From: Winogradskyella psychrotolerans
Lineage (GTDB): Bacteria > Bacteroidota > Bacteroidia > Flavobacteriales > Flavobacteriaceae
DNA length: 64,000 nucleotides
Direction: 5' to 3'
Assembly: GCF_018860545.1 (NCBI RefSeq)
Contig: NZ_JAHKPN010000041.1
Location: forward strand, 24,443-88,442
The number at the start of each line of letters is the position of its first letter. The first letter of the stretch is position 1. This document shows positions 35,141 to 42,216 of the stretch, piece by piece. The position numbers and the translations under genes are program-made. The notes under the pieces were generated by a model. The model worked only from the letters and a program-made list of their open reading frames with translations, did no database searches and was not told the DNA's origin.

Positions 35141-36022
35141 TTAAAACAAGGTGACGTCTAATTGTATCACTGTTTTTTCTTGTTCTGGGTTCCACATTAG
35201 TGTGACATCAACCGGGATGGTGTGTTGTAATACGTCAAACTGTTTGTTATAAGTGGCGCCGACATTGATAATATTTCCTGCTCCTTCAGTGTAAAAGGTT
35301 TTGTCTGTAATAAACGACCAAGCTCCGCCAGCAAATAAGGATAGACTAGAATCTGTATTTTGCCAGATCTTACTATTCACTTCAAAATAATGGGTCCAAG
35401 AATTTTCTAAGTCACCATTCTCTTGTAGCTCATAATCTCCTGAACCTCCACCTAGAATTGTTGCAAAATATAATAGTGTGTTTGGTGTAACGTTATACCC
35501 AAAGTTAAGATCTACAAAGTTGTAGCCTTGGGTTTTATCATAGCTCCAATATTCTAATTTATCTCCACGTTCTTCTACTCCGGTGTAATTATTATGTGTG
35601 ACCGCTTCAATAAAAAATCTATCAGAAAAACGATATTTTGTGTAGATGGATACTTCTTTATAATAAGCGCTTTCATTTTCACCGGTCACAATATGATCAA
35701 CATCTACTGTAGAAAAACTTGCTCCGCCCCAAAAACCAAATGTGAATTTTTTATTCCTTGTGTTGTATTCAATACTCGATGCAATTACAGCACCTGGATG
35801 CACTACAAAACCATGCCATGTGTGCATATTTTTTAAGTGTGCACTAATACTCACTGGTGAATACTCCTCTTTTTGGTTGTCTTCTATAACCTCAGTTTGA
35901 GCAAATGTAACGTTGCATGCAAATAACATTACAATGGTTATTGCTGTAACGACGACACTAAATCGTTTTCGTTCTTCTAAGTAAAAATTTGAAATTGATA
36001 ATCTTGTTGCTAGTGCTTCCAT
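35141..36022 (-). CDS. Putative outer-membrane beta-barrel (sugar porin-like)
   Basis: The ATG at 36022 is chosen over an in-frame TTG 21 bases upstream and gives 293 residues. After a hydrophobic signal segment (about 22-41, VVVTAITIVMLFACNVTFAQ, cleavage likely after AQ) the mature part has alternating aromatic strands such as KFTFGFWGGASFS, EVSIYTKYRFSDRFFIEAV and LNFGYNVTPNTLLYFATILGG, and ends in VIQLDVTLF, a typical C-terminal barrel strand with final Phe. It is not a SusC/TonB-dependent receptor. As first gene of the sugar operon it may let the substrate diffuse through the outer membrane to the ABC importer. I do not recognise a named family. Confidence 0.6.
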   Translation of the reverse strand: MEALATRLSISNFYLEERKRFSVVVTAITIVMLFACNVTFAQTEVIEDNQKEEYSPVSISAHLKNMHTWHGFVVHPGAVIASSIEYNTRNKKFTFGFWGGASFSTVDVDHIVTGENESAYYKEVSIYTKYRFSDRFFIEAVTHNNYTGVEERGDKLEYWSYDKTQGYNFVDLNFGYNVTPNTLLYFATILGGGSGDYELQENGDLENSWTHYFEVNSKIWQNTDSSLSLFAGGAWSFITDKTFYTEGAGNIINVGATYNKQFDVLQHTIPVDVTLMWNPEQEKTVIQLDVTLF

Positions 36023-36055
36023 TTTAAAAGAGGTGTTAATCAACGCTAAATTTTA

Positions 36056-36089
36056 TAAACGTCATTTTTACGTTTATTTTTCAAATGTA
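36056..36089 (-). promoter_or_regulatory. Sugar-operon promoter with inverted repeat
   Basis: The minus strand carries TACATTTG (36089-36082), an exact TAnnTTTG -7 box. Just downstream lies TAAACGT/ACGTTTA (36056-36062 and 36070-36076), a perfect 7-base inverted repeat with a 7-base spacer close to the expected transcription start. A repressor bound there would block the sugar operon. Confidence 0.55.
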
Positions 36090-36140
36090 TTATAAAAATT
36101 TCTATAAATCCTAATTTTTACGCAAATTTATATGTTAAAT

Positions 36141-36166
36141 TATCAATAATATGCTCTATATTGATA
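36141..36166. promoter_or_regulatory. Inverted repeat in the divergent regulator/operon region
   Basis: TATCAATA (36141-36148) and TATTGATA (36159-36166) are perfect 8-base arms around a 10-base spacer. They lie between the sugar operon and the Nudix regulator, which face away from each other. Regulators of the Nudix-HTH class bind such palindromes, so this is a candidate site for the neighbouring gene product. Confidence 0.5.
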
Positions 36167-36211
36167 AATTTACTGTTGTTGTTTCAATAAAAAGTAGTAA
36201 TATTGCTAATG

Positions 36212-36219
36212 TACTTTTG
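36212..36219 (+). promoter_or_regulatory. -7 promoter element of the Nudix regulator gene
   Basis: TACTTTTG matches TAnnTTTG and lies 23 bases before the regulator's ATG. No clear -33 TTTG is seen. Confidence 0.45.
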
Positions 36220-36241
36220 ACGCTTAATAAGGTATTTGAGT

Positions 36242-36997
36242 ATGAATTTATTTAAAAAGGAATCTATGAAACTTGAAAAAATATTGAACATATCTGTGGA
36301 TTGTGTCGTATTTGGATACGATATCAATTCTAAATCATTAAACGTTTTATTGATTAAACGATATTTAGAATCTAAAGGAGATGTTTTAGTGGATGATTAT
36401 GTGTTAACAGGATATCACGTGTATACACATGAGACCTTAGATGATACAGCGACTAGGGTTTTAAAAGAATTAACTGGCTTAACCAACCAATATAAAAAGC
36501 AATTTAAGGCCTTTGGAAATCCAGATCGTTTAACAAGCGAAAAGGATTTGCTTTGGATTGAAAACGAAGAATTTCATAGCAGAACCATTACAGTGGCATA
36601 TTATTTTTTGTTGAATACCGAAGACGTTTCCTTAGAAGACAATAAGAATAATGCAAAATGGTTTCCATTGAAGGATTTACCAGACATAGGCTTTGATCAT
36701 AAAAAAATTATCAAAGAGGCGCATGAAGATTTAAAAATAAAATGCCTTGCAGAACCTATTATATTTGAATTACTTCCAGATAAATTCACTATCAATGATG
36801 TGCAAGACTTGTATGAATCTATCCTAGGAATAGAAATTGATAACCGCAACTTCAGGCGTAAGCTTATTAATAAAAAGTACATTATTCCATTAAACGAGAA
36901 ACAAGTTGGGGTCTCTAAAAAACCATCACAACTTTATATGTTTAGCAAGGATATATATGAGAAAATGTTTGAAAAAAATTATTTAATTAATATTTAA
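36242..36997 (+). CDS. NrtR-like Nudix-fold transcriptional regulator
   Basis: This protein has 251 residues from the ATG at 36242 (a further in-frame ATG at 36266 is possible). Residues about 15-150 form a Nudix domain (CVVFGYDINSKSLNVLLIKR). The Nudix box reads DDTATRVLKELTGL, where the catalytic Glu-Glu pair is not kept, so it should sense a ligand rather than hydrolyse it. Residues about 165-245 form a winged helix (FTINDVQDLYESILGIEID and FRRKLINKKYI). This is the NrtR/AraR class, known in Bacteroidota to control sugar utilisation through a phosphorylated or nucleotide-like ligand. It is divergent from the polyol operon and very likely controls it. Confidence 0.88.
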   Translation: MNLFKKESMKLEKILNISVDCVVFGYDINSKSLNVLLIKRYLESKGDVLVDDYVLTGYHVYTHETLDDTATRVLKELTGLTNQYKKQFKAFGNPDRLTSEKDLLWIENEEFHSRTITVAYYFLLNTEDVSLEDNKNNAKWFPLKDLPDIGFDHKKIIKEAHEDLKIKCLAEPIIFELLPDKFTINDVQDLYESILGIEIDNRNFRRKLINKKYIIPLNEKQVGVSKKPSQLYMFSKDIYEKMFEKNYLINI

Positions 36998-37113
36998 ACA
37001 TTCACTGTTATAAGGGTTCGGACTATAGTAAAAGCATTAAGGTTTTAAGTTTCTCAGTCAATAATTCTGCTTGATAGTTTTTAGATTTGATGACATCTTA
37101 AAAATTAGAAATT

Positions 37114-37407
37114 ATGAAAAGTGAAGACAAAAAAGTACCATACAATTCAGATATTACAGAAGACGATAAAAAAATACTGGGAGACAAATGTGGAAACCTA
37201 AGACAAGATAATGGTGATGATCAATTATTAAAAAAGCGTCCAAATGAGCCCGATTTTGCTGCTAAAAATTTAGATATTCCCGGAGGTAGTAATGCAAGAC
37301 CATTGACAAACGATAGACATCCCGATGAAGAAAATAGACACCATAGTCTTGGAAGTGCACATAACGAAAACTTGGAATTAAATATCGATAACGACACTGA
37401 TAAATAG
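37114..37407 (+). CDS. Small acidic, probably disordered protein
   Basis: This 97-residue hydrophilic protein is rich in Asp, Glu, Asn and Lys, has almost no hydrophobic core, and has one Cys. No domain is recognised. The composition (MKSEDKKVPYNSDITEDDKK, then NDRHPDEENRHHSLGS) suggests an intrinsically disordered cytoplasmic protein, perhaps stress-related. It has a clean ATG after a non-coding leader and codon use like its neighbours, which is why I accept it as a gene. Function unknown. Confidence 0.6.
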   Translation: MKSEDKKVPYNSDITEDDKKILGDKCGNLRQDNGDDQLLKKRPNEPDFAAKNLDIPGGSNARPLTNDRHPDEENRHHSLGSAHNENLELNIDNDTDK

Positions 37408-37426
37408 TTTCAAATCTATACGATTC

Positions 37427-37549
37427 GTCAGTTCGAGTAATCCAACTTTTTGTTGGATTGTATCGAGAACTATTGATTATGATAAAAACAGTGTTCTCGA
37501 TAAATTTTGCTTTCTCGAAACCTTTCGAGAGCAAAACACTCGAACTGAC
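37427..37549. repeat. Pair of inverted REP-like palindromic elements
   Basis: The outer ends GTCAGTTCGAGT (37427-37438) and ACTCGAACTGAC (37538-37549) are perfect complements. Inside lie two head-to-head units. Unit 1 (37427-37470) has the stem AATCCAAC/TTGGATT and ends TGTATCGAGAAC. Unit 2, on the minus strand (37549-37491), starts with the same 12 bases, carries its own longer stem (GTTTTGCTCTCGAAA with a partner) and ends ATCGAGAAC. The conserved ends with unlike stems match the element at 12581-12625. This is a dispersed REP- or MITE-like family. Confidence 0.75.
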
Positions 37550-37701
37550 TGGCATTATACAATCATAAATATTTTTGTTGAAATAAAGCTCTAAGTTTTA
37601 AGTAAAAGCTTGACCAAAGCACACAATCAACACCTAAATTCCGATGGGGTCGGAATCAACGATTTTCAGAAATAATGAGCTATGAATAAGGTTGACTTAC
37701 C

Positions 37702-37878
37702 TTAACAAGGTACTGTAAATTCAGATACTATAATAGCTTTATACCAATAAGTGTTTTCATCTACACAATAATCTATAACAACAATCGCTACTCTTTCTAC
37801 ATCATCTACAAAAGTTTGGGATTGTGCCGTTTGAAAAATAAACAGCCTTATGGTAGTTGCATATTTTAGAAACTTCAT
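37702..37878 (-). CDS. Possible small ORF or gene remnant (58 residues)
   Basis: A complete frame from ATG (37878-37876) to TAA (37704-37702) encodes 58 residues beginning MKFLKYATTIRLFIFQTAQS, which looks like a signal peptide, then QTFVDDVERVAIVVIDY and a short tail with two Cys. The rest of 37550-38020 has no gene. It may be a decayed secreted protein. No promoter or homologue is known to me. Confidence 0.3.
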   Translation of the reverse strand: MKFLKYATTIRLFIFQTAQSQTFVDDVERVAIVVIDYCVDENTYWYKAIIVSEFTVPC

Positions 37879-38020
37879 CGATTTTACACTTTATCATTTA
37901 AAGCTACGATAAAAACAATAAACTCAAGAAATCGCCCAAAACATTAAATTAATATTAAATAACTTACTTTCACTTGGCGTTTCAACCCATAATGAAGAAC
38001 TTTACATAAAAAACATCCCA

Positions 38021-38542
38021 ATGACAATATTTGTAGATATGGACGATGTGTTGGCCGACACCTATGGTAAGCACATCGAATTTTATAATAAAGAGCACAA
38101 AGCAGAATTACATATTAATCAAATTACTTCTGGTGAAATATGGCATAACGTTCCAGAAATACACCAAAAAAGTATTAAAGATCACGCATTGCAACCTGGT
38201 TTCTTTCGGGATTTAGAGCCGATTAAAGACGCCATACAAGTCATGGAAGCTTTATACAGCAAACATGAGGTTTATATTGCTACAGCAGCAACGCAGTTTC
38301 CAAATTCCTTATTTGAAAAAAGTGAATGGCTAGATGAACACATGCCGTTTATCACATGGCAACACCGCATTATGTGTGGAGATAAGTTTATTTTAAACGG
38401 CGACCTTTTAATTGATGATAGAACCTATAATTTAGAAAAATTTGAAGGAGATACGCTGTTATTTAATTCTCCTCATAATGTACACGACACGGGTTATACA
38501 CGTGTTGCGACGTGGTTAGAAATTGCAGAACGTTTATTGTAA
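38021..38542 (+). CDS. 5'(3')-deoxyribonucleotidase-like HAD phosphatase
   Basis: This 173-residue HAD-fold protein has motif I as FVDMDDVLADTYG (nucleophile Asp6, acid Asp8), a Thr/Ser in YIATAATQFP (motif II), and motif III/IV LIDDRTYNLEKF. Size and the substrate loop after motif I fit the NT5C family, which dephosphorylates deoxynucleoside monophosphates. It could help nucleotide-pool control. It stands alone between small hypothetical genes. Confidence 0.85.
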   Translation: MTIFVDMDDVLADTYGKHIEFYNKEHKAELHINQITSGEIWHNVPEIHQKSIKDHALQPGFFRDLEPIKDAIQVMEALYSKHEVYIATAATQFPNSLFEKSEWLDEHMPFITWQHRIMCGDKFILNGDLLIDDRTYNLEKFEGDTLLFNSPHNVHDTGYTRVATWLEIAERLL

Positions 38543-38692
38543 AAGGGTATAAAGTTCTTAAAGCAGCCATAGAAATCTCTACAAAGCATAAATCCAGACA
38601 GCTTGTAGAACTATCAACATCCAAATTTCAATATCTCATTTAAAGACAGTAACTTGTTGTGCATAATAACATAGTACCAAGAGCACAATATA

Positions 38693-39658
38693 ATGAGTAA
38701 GCATCCAAACACGTATTCGAGAAGAGATTTTGCCAAACTCTCTGCACTGGGAATTGCAGCTCTACCTTTATTAGGATTTCAAAACAGCTTTGAAGCCTTA
38801 GATTCAGCACCGAAGAAAGCACTTCAGGTGCATTTGTTTTCTAAACATTTGCAATTTCTCAATTATAATAACATGTCGGAAGCCGCATTGAACATGGGGT
38901 TTGACGGCTTAGATCTTACTGTGCGGAGAAAAGGACATGTGCTACCAGAGCAGGTAAAAGACAATTTACCCAAAGCGGTTGAAGCCATGATTAAACACGG
39001 TTTAAAGCCTAAGTTAATGACTACTAATGTTTGGGATATTAATAACGCTATACATCAAACTGTTTTAGAAACAGCAAGTCAATTAGGATTTACACATTAC
39101 CGAACCGATTGGTTAAGATACCCAGATGAGCAATCCATTACAGAGAGTCAAGCATTTTTTGGACAGCAAGCCAAAGCATTGGAGCAGTTCAATAAAAAAT
39201 TGGGATTAATAGGCGGTTATCAAAATCACTCCGGCAAATATGTTGGAGCTGCTATTTGGGACTTATTACCCATCTTAGAAGCTACAAAAGGACATTTCTT
39301 AGGGTGTCAATATGATATAAGACATGCCGTTTTAGAAGGAGCTCAAAGTTGGGAATTAGGCTTACAGCGTATTGAACCCTTCATCAATGCCATTGTCATT
39401 AAGGATTTTAAATGGGGACTTAAAGATGGTAAATGGAGTATTATAAATGTGCCACTTGGTGAAGGTATGGTCGATTTTAAGCGCTACTTCTCATTATTAA
39501 AACTGTATAACATCAACGTTCCGGTATCCTTGCATCTTGAATATGACTTGGGAGGTGCAGAAAAAGGACAGTCCACTTTAAGTATGCGTAAAGAAGAAGT
39601 CTTTAATTATATGAAACGTGACCTTCAGTTTATTAGAGACACATGGAAATACGCATAA
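38693..39658 (+). CDS. Tat-exported sugar-phosphate isomerase/epimerase-fold protein
   Basis: This 321-residue protein starts with a twin-arginine signal (SRRDFAKLSALGIAALPLLG, Arg10-Arg11), so it is exported folded. The mature part is a TIM barrel of the xylose-isomerase-like class with GFDGLDLTVRRKGHVLPEQV, NHSGKYVGAAIWDLL, CQYDIRHAVLEG and VSLHLEYDLGGAEKG as probable metal-site strands. Flavobacterial paralogues often belong to carbohydrate loci, but here no sugar gene is adjacent. The substrate is unknown. A strong terminator follows. Confidence 0.8.
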   Translation: MSKHPNTYSRRDFAKLSALGIAALPLLGFQNSFEALDSAPKKALQVHLFSKHLQFLNYNNMSEAALNMGFDGLDLTVRRKGHVLPEQVKDNLPKAVEAMIKHGLKPKLMTTNVWDINNAIHQTVLETASQLGFTHYRTDWLRYPDEQSITESQAFFGQQAKALEQFNKKLGLIGGYQNHSGKYVGAAIWDLLPILEATKGHFLGCQYDIRHAVLEGAQSWELGLQRIEPFINAIVIKDFKWGLKDGKWSIINVPLGEGMVDFKRYFSLLKLYNINVPVSLHLEYDLGGAEKGQSTLSMRKEEVFNYMKRDLQFIRDTWKYA

Positions 39659-39674
39659 CCAATTGCTTTGGAGC

Positions 39675-39711
39675 ACAGAAAATCCTGCGAAACACAGGAT
39701 TTTCTGTTGTT
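39675..39711 (+). terminator. Bidirectional-looking terminator
   Basis: ACAGAAAATCCTG (39675-39687) pairs with CAGGATTTTCTGT (39695-39707) around a 7-base loop, giving 13 perfect pairs followed by T's. It ends the isomerase-fold gene. Next to it, GTTTTAAAAC occurs twice (39709-39718 and 39725-39734), overlapping the 3' end of the CsbD gene. Confidence 0.8.
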
Positions 39712-39727
39712 TTAAAACGAGGGAGTT

Positions 39728-39928
39728 TTAAAACTTTAAATCATTTAAAAATTGGTTGACGTCTTCTTTTGTCTCGCCTGTTTTCTTTTGAATTCGGCCA
39801 ACAATTTCATCCTCTTTTCCCTCTTGGTAATCTAAATCATCATCAGTAAGTTCTCCCCACTTTTGTTTTATTTTACCTTTTGCTATATTCCAATTTCCTT
39901 TTGCTTTATCTTGCCATGGTTTAGACAT
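39728..39928 (-). CDS. CsbD-family stress protein
   Basis: This 66-residue hydrophilic protein has the CsbD core: DKAKGNWNIAKGKIKQKWGE followed by LTDDDLDYQEGKEDEIVGRI and a final QKKTGETKEDVNQF helix. CsbD-like proteins are induced by general stress in many bacteria; their molecular role is unknown. It lies convergent to the isomerase-fold gene, next to a terminator. Confidence 0.9.
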   Translation of the reverse strand: MSKPWQDKAKGNWNIAKGKIKQKWGELTDDDLDYQEGKEDEIVGRIQKKTGETKEDVNQFLNDLKF

Positions 39929-40056
39929 AATTTCTATATTTTTAAGTTATTAAAGTAAACCACTATAGTCTACTACTGTAAATTTAAAAGAATTAAGAAT
40001 GATGTATTAACGCTATTGATTTAGTTGTTGATTCAAACAAAAGGAAGAAAAATTAA

Positions 40057-41397
40057 ATGATTTATACCATCATCGATGTTGAAACCACAGGGCAAAGTAA
40101 TCGCATAACTGAAATTTCTATATTTAAATACGATGGCCATACTGTAATTGATGAGTTTACATCATTAGTAAACCCGGAAACATACATTCCTCAACATATC
40201 ACAGCACTGACAGGAATTGATGACCATATGGTGGCAGATGCTCCTCGTTTTGAAGCCGTTGCACAAGATATTTTGGACATTACAGAAGACACCATTTTTG
40301 TAGCACACAATGTCAACTTTGATTATAATGTTATTCATGGTGAGTTTAAACGTATTGGCTTAGAATTCACACGAAAAAAATTATGTACGGTGCGTCTATC
40401 AAGACGGTTATTACCAGGTCATCGATCGTATAGTTTAGGAAAATTATGTAATGCTTTAGATATTAATTTATTGGGAAGACACCGCGCCAGAGGTGATGCA
40501 GAAGCGACCGTCATTCTATTTGAATTATTATTAGAGCAAACCGAAGCTTCTGAGGTGTTTAAAGAATTTTTAAACAAGAATTCTAGAGAAGCGACCTTAC
40601 CTCCTAACCTACCAAAAGCCACATTTGAAGCCTTGCCACATGCCGCAGGTATTTACTATTTTAAGGATAAAAAAGGAAAGGTTATTTATGTAGGGAAAGC
40701 TAAAGACCTTAAAAAACGAGTATTGAGTCATTTCTATAGCAAGACCAAAAAGTCGCAAGACATGGTAAGAGAAATTGGTGATATTGATTTTGAAGTTTCA
40801 GGAAGTGAACTTATCGCTTTATTAATGGAAGATGCAGCCATAAAACATCATTTTCCAATTTATAATAAAGTGGCCAAGCGTACAGTGCAGTCTTTTGCTG
40901 TATTCTCATACGAAGACCGAAAAGGCATTCTTCACTTGGCGAATAATAAAGGGCGTTTGGTTCCTAATCCTATTATCACGTTTTTTAATATTAGAGATTT
41001 AAGATCTTATATGGAGAAGCTCTGTGCGACCTATAACTTATGTCCTAAATATTGCCATTTACAAGAATCGGTTTCGGAATGTTCACATTATAGCATTCAA
41101 AACTGTAAAGGGGTATGTAAGGATGAAGAATCGGTAGAAAGTTATAATAATAGAGTGCTTGAAGCTATACATGCTATGTCTAATCAAAAGGAAGATATCA
41201 TTTTAAAAGAAAAAGGTAGACATGCTAATGAAGCCGCTTTTGTCATGATTAAAGGTGGTGACTATTTAGGGTATGGCTTTATAGATCATGACGAACAGAT
41301 TACTCATATTGATGATTTAAACGCGCATCTTATTGCTCAGAAAAACAATATTGATATTCAGAAAATCTTACGACCTTATATTCTAAACGTTCAATAA
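40057..41397 (+). CDS. DnaQ-type exonuclease fused to UvrC-like GIY-YIG endonuclease
   Basis: This 446-residue fusion has two nuclease parts. Residues 1-165 form a 3'-5' exonuclease of the DnaQ class: IIDVETTG with Asp7 and Glu9, FVAHNVNFDYNVI, and RHRARGDAEATV as the last acidic motif. Residues about 195-275 form a GIY-YIG nuclease as in UvrC/Cho (AAGIYYFKDKKGKVIYVGKA and KDLKKRVLSHF). The C-terminal part has a Cys-rich stretch (LCPKYCHLQESVSECSHY, then NCKGVCKDEE) that may bind metal. Such fusions are annotated as exonuclease/Cho-like proteins, and a DNA-repair role is likely. The gene is monocistronic. Confidence 0.9.
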   Translation: MIYTIIDVETTGQSNRITEISIFKYDGHTVIDEFTSLVNPETYIPQHITALTGIDDHMVADAPRFEAVAQDILDITEDTIFVAHNVNFDYNVIHGEFKRIGLEFTRKKLCTVRLSRRLLPGHRSYSLGKLCNALDINLLGRHRARGDAEATVILFELLLEQTEASEVFKEFLNKNSREATLPPNLPKATFEALPHAAGIYYFKDKKGKVIYVGKAKDLKKRVLSHFYSKTKKSQDMVREIGDIDFEVSGSELIALLMEDAAIKHHFPIYNKVAKRTVQSFAVFSYEDRKGILHLANNKGRLVPNPIITFFNIRDLRSYMEKLCATYNLCPKYCHLQESVSECSHYSIQNCKGVCKDEESVESYNNRVLEAIHAMSNQKEDIILKEKGRHANEAAFVMIKGGDYLGYGFIDHDEQITHIDDLNAHLIAQKNNIDIQKILRPYILNVQ

Positions 41398-41435
41398 AGT
41401 GAAAGCGACTACGAAATAGTTGTAGATCAAAAACA

Positions 41436-41462
41436 GAAAACAGCACAAAATGTACTGTTTTC
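41436..41462. terminator. Terminator-like hairpin between convergent genes
   Basis: GAAAACAG (41436-41443) pairs with CTGTTTTC (41455-41462); inner ACA/TGT extends the stem past one mismatch. It lies between the convergent nuclease-fusion gene and the minus-strand secreted-protein gene. Confidence 0.55.
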
Positions 41463-41487
41463 AAGTAAGAAAAATAAGTTGCAAATA

Positions 41488-42012
41488 CTAAATCGTTAGG
41501 GAAATAGATTTATGTTTATTTTTCTTTTTTAAAACTATAGTATAGGTAATTACAGAACCGTTACTAGAGTCATAGTTAACTGCACATTTGCTATTATGGA
41601 AAGCCCATCCTGGATAATCTTTTGCGACTTGATTGCTGATTTTTAATGGTAACCTTACGTCTTCGTAATATTCTTTAGAATTGAGAATAATACCATCAGT
41701 ATCATAAACTGCCGTAATATGATTTTCGTTAGATTTGAAATTAACGGTATACGTCATAGACTTACGTTTACTGTAAACAGGATCTTTAGTCACATCAAAC
41801 TCTGCGGCTACTTTCTGTAATTTTTTTATGCTGATTGCTAAAGGTTGAGTAGCTTCAAGTTCTAAGTTGAGATAATGTTCATTAGGAATAGAAATATGAC
41901 GTGGAGTATAATTTTCATCATTTAATTGAAAGGTCTCCATGGCCAAGTCCTGTTGTGCTGTACTAAGGTTGGTTAGTCCTAAAAAAATTAAACCGAAAAG
42001 ACATGATTTCAT
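41488..42012 (-). CDS. Secreted hypothetical protein (PepSY-like layout)
   Basis: This 174-residue protein has a signal peptide (MKSCLFGLIFLGLTNLSTAQ). The mature part has alternating strands; VRLPLKISNQVAKDYPGWAF resembles the repeat core of PepSY-like inhibitors found in Bacteroidota periplasmic proteins, but I would not call the family with certainty. The C-terminus is basic (KKKNKHKSISLTI). The gene lies downstream of the TPR regulator on the same strand with a 200-base gap, so co-transcription is not clear. Confidence 0.6.
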   Translation of the reverse strand: MKSCLFGLIFLGLTNLSTAQQDLAMETFQLNDENYTPRHISIPNEHYLNLELEATQPLAISIKKLQKVAAEFDVTKDPVYSKRKSMTYTVNFKSNENHITAVYDTDGIILNSKEYYEDVRLPLKISNQVAKDYPGWAFHNSKCAVNYDSSNGSVITYTIVLKKKNKHKSISLTI

Positions 42013-42216
42013 TAGTGATACGATTTTAGAGTTATACTGAATAATTAAAATGGTTAAAGCTCTTTCTACAGAAATGCGTTGTTTATGTAGAACACTGCAA
42101 TGTAGAAGCTATGTTGCTTAAAGCCATATAATAGGTATAGACCTCTAATGAACAGGCCATAGACATTTAATAGACAACGTGATATTTATAGATTTAAAAA
42201 CTTGTAAATCAACAGT

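Noticed and set aside
37262..37555. 97-codon minus-strand frame crossing the small acidic gene and the repeat pair
   Set aside because: It runs through the palindromic repeat and has no protein-like pattern; the plus-strand gene is better.
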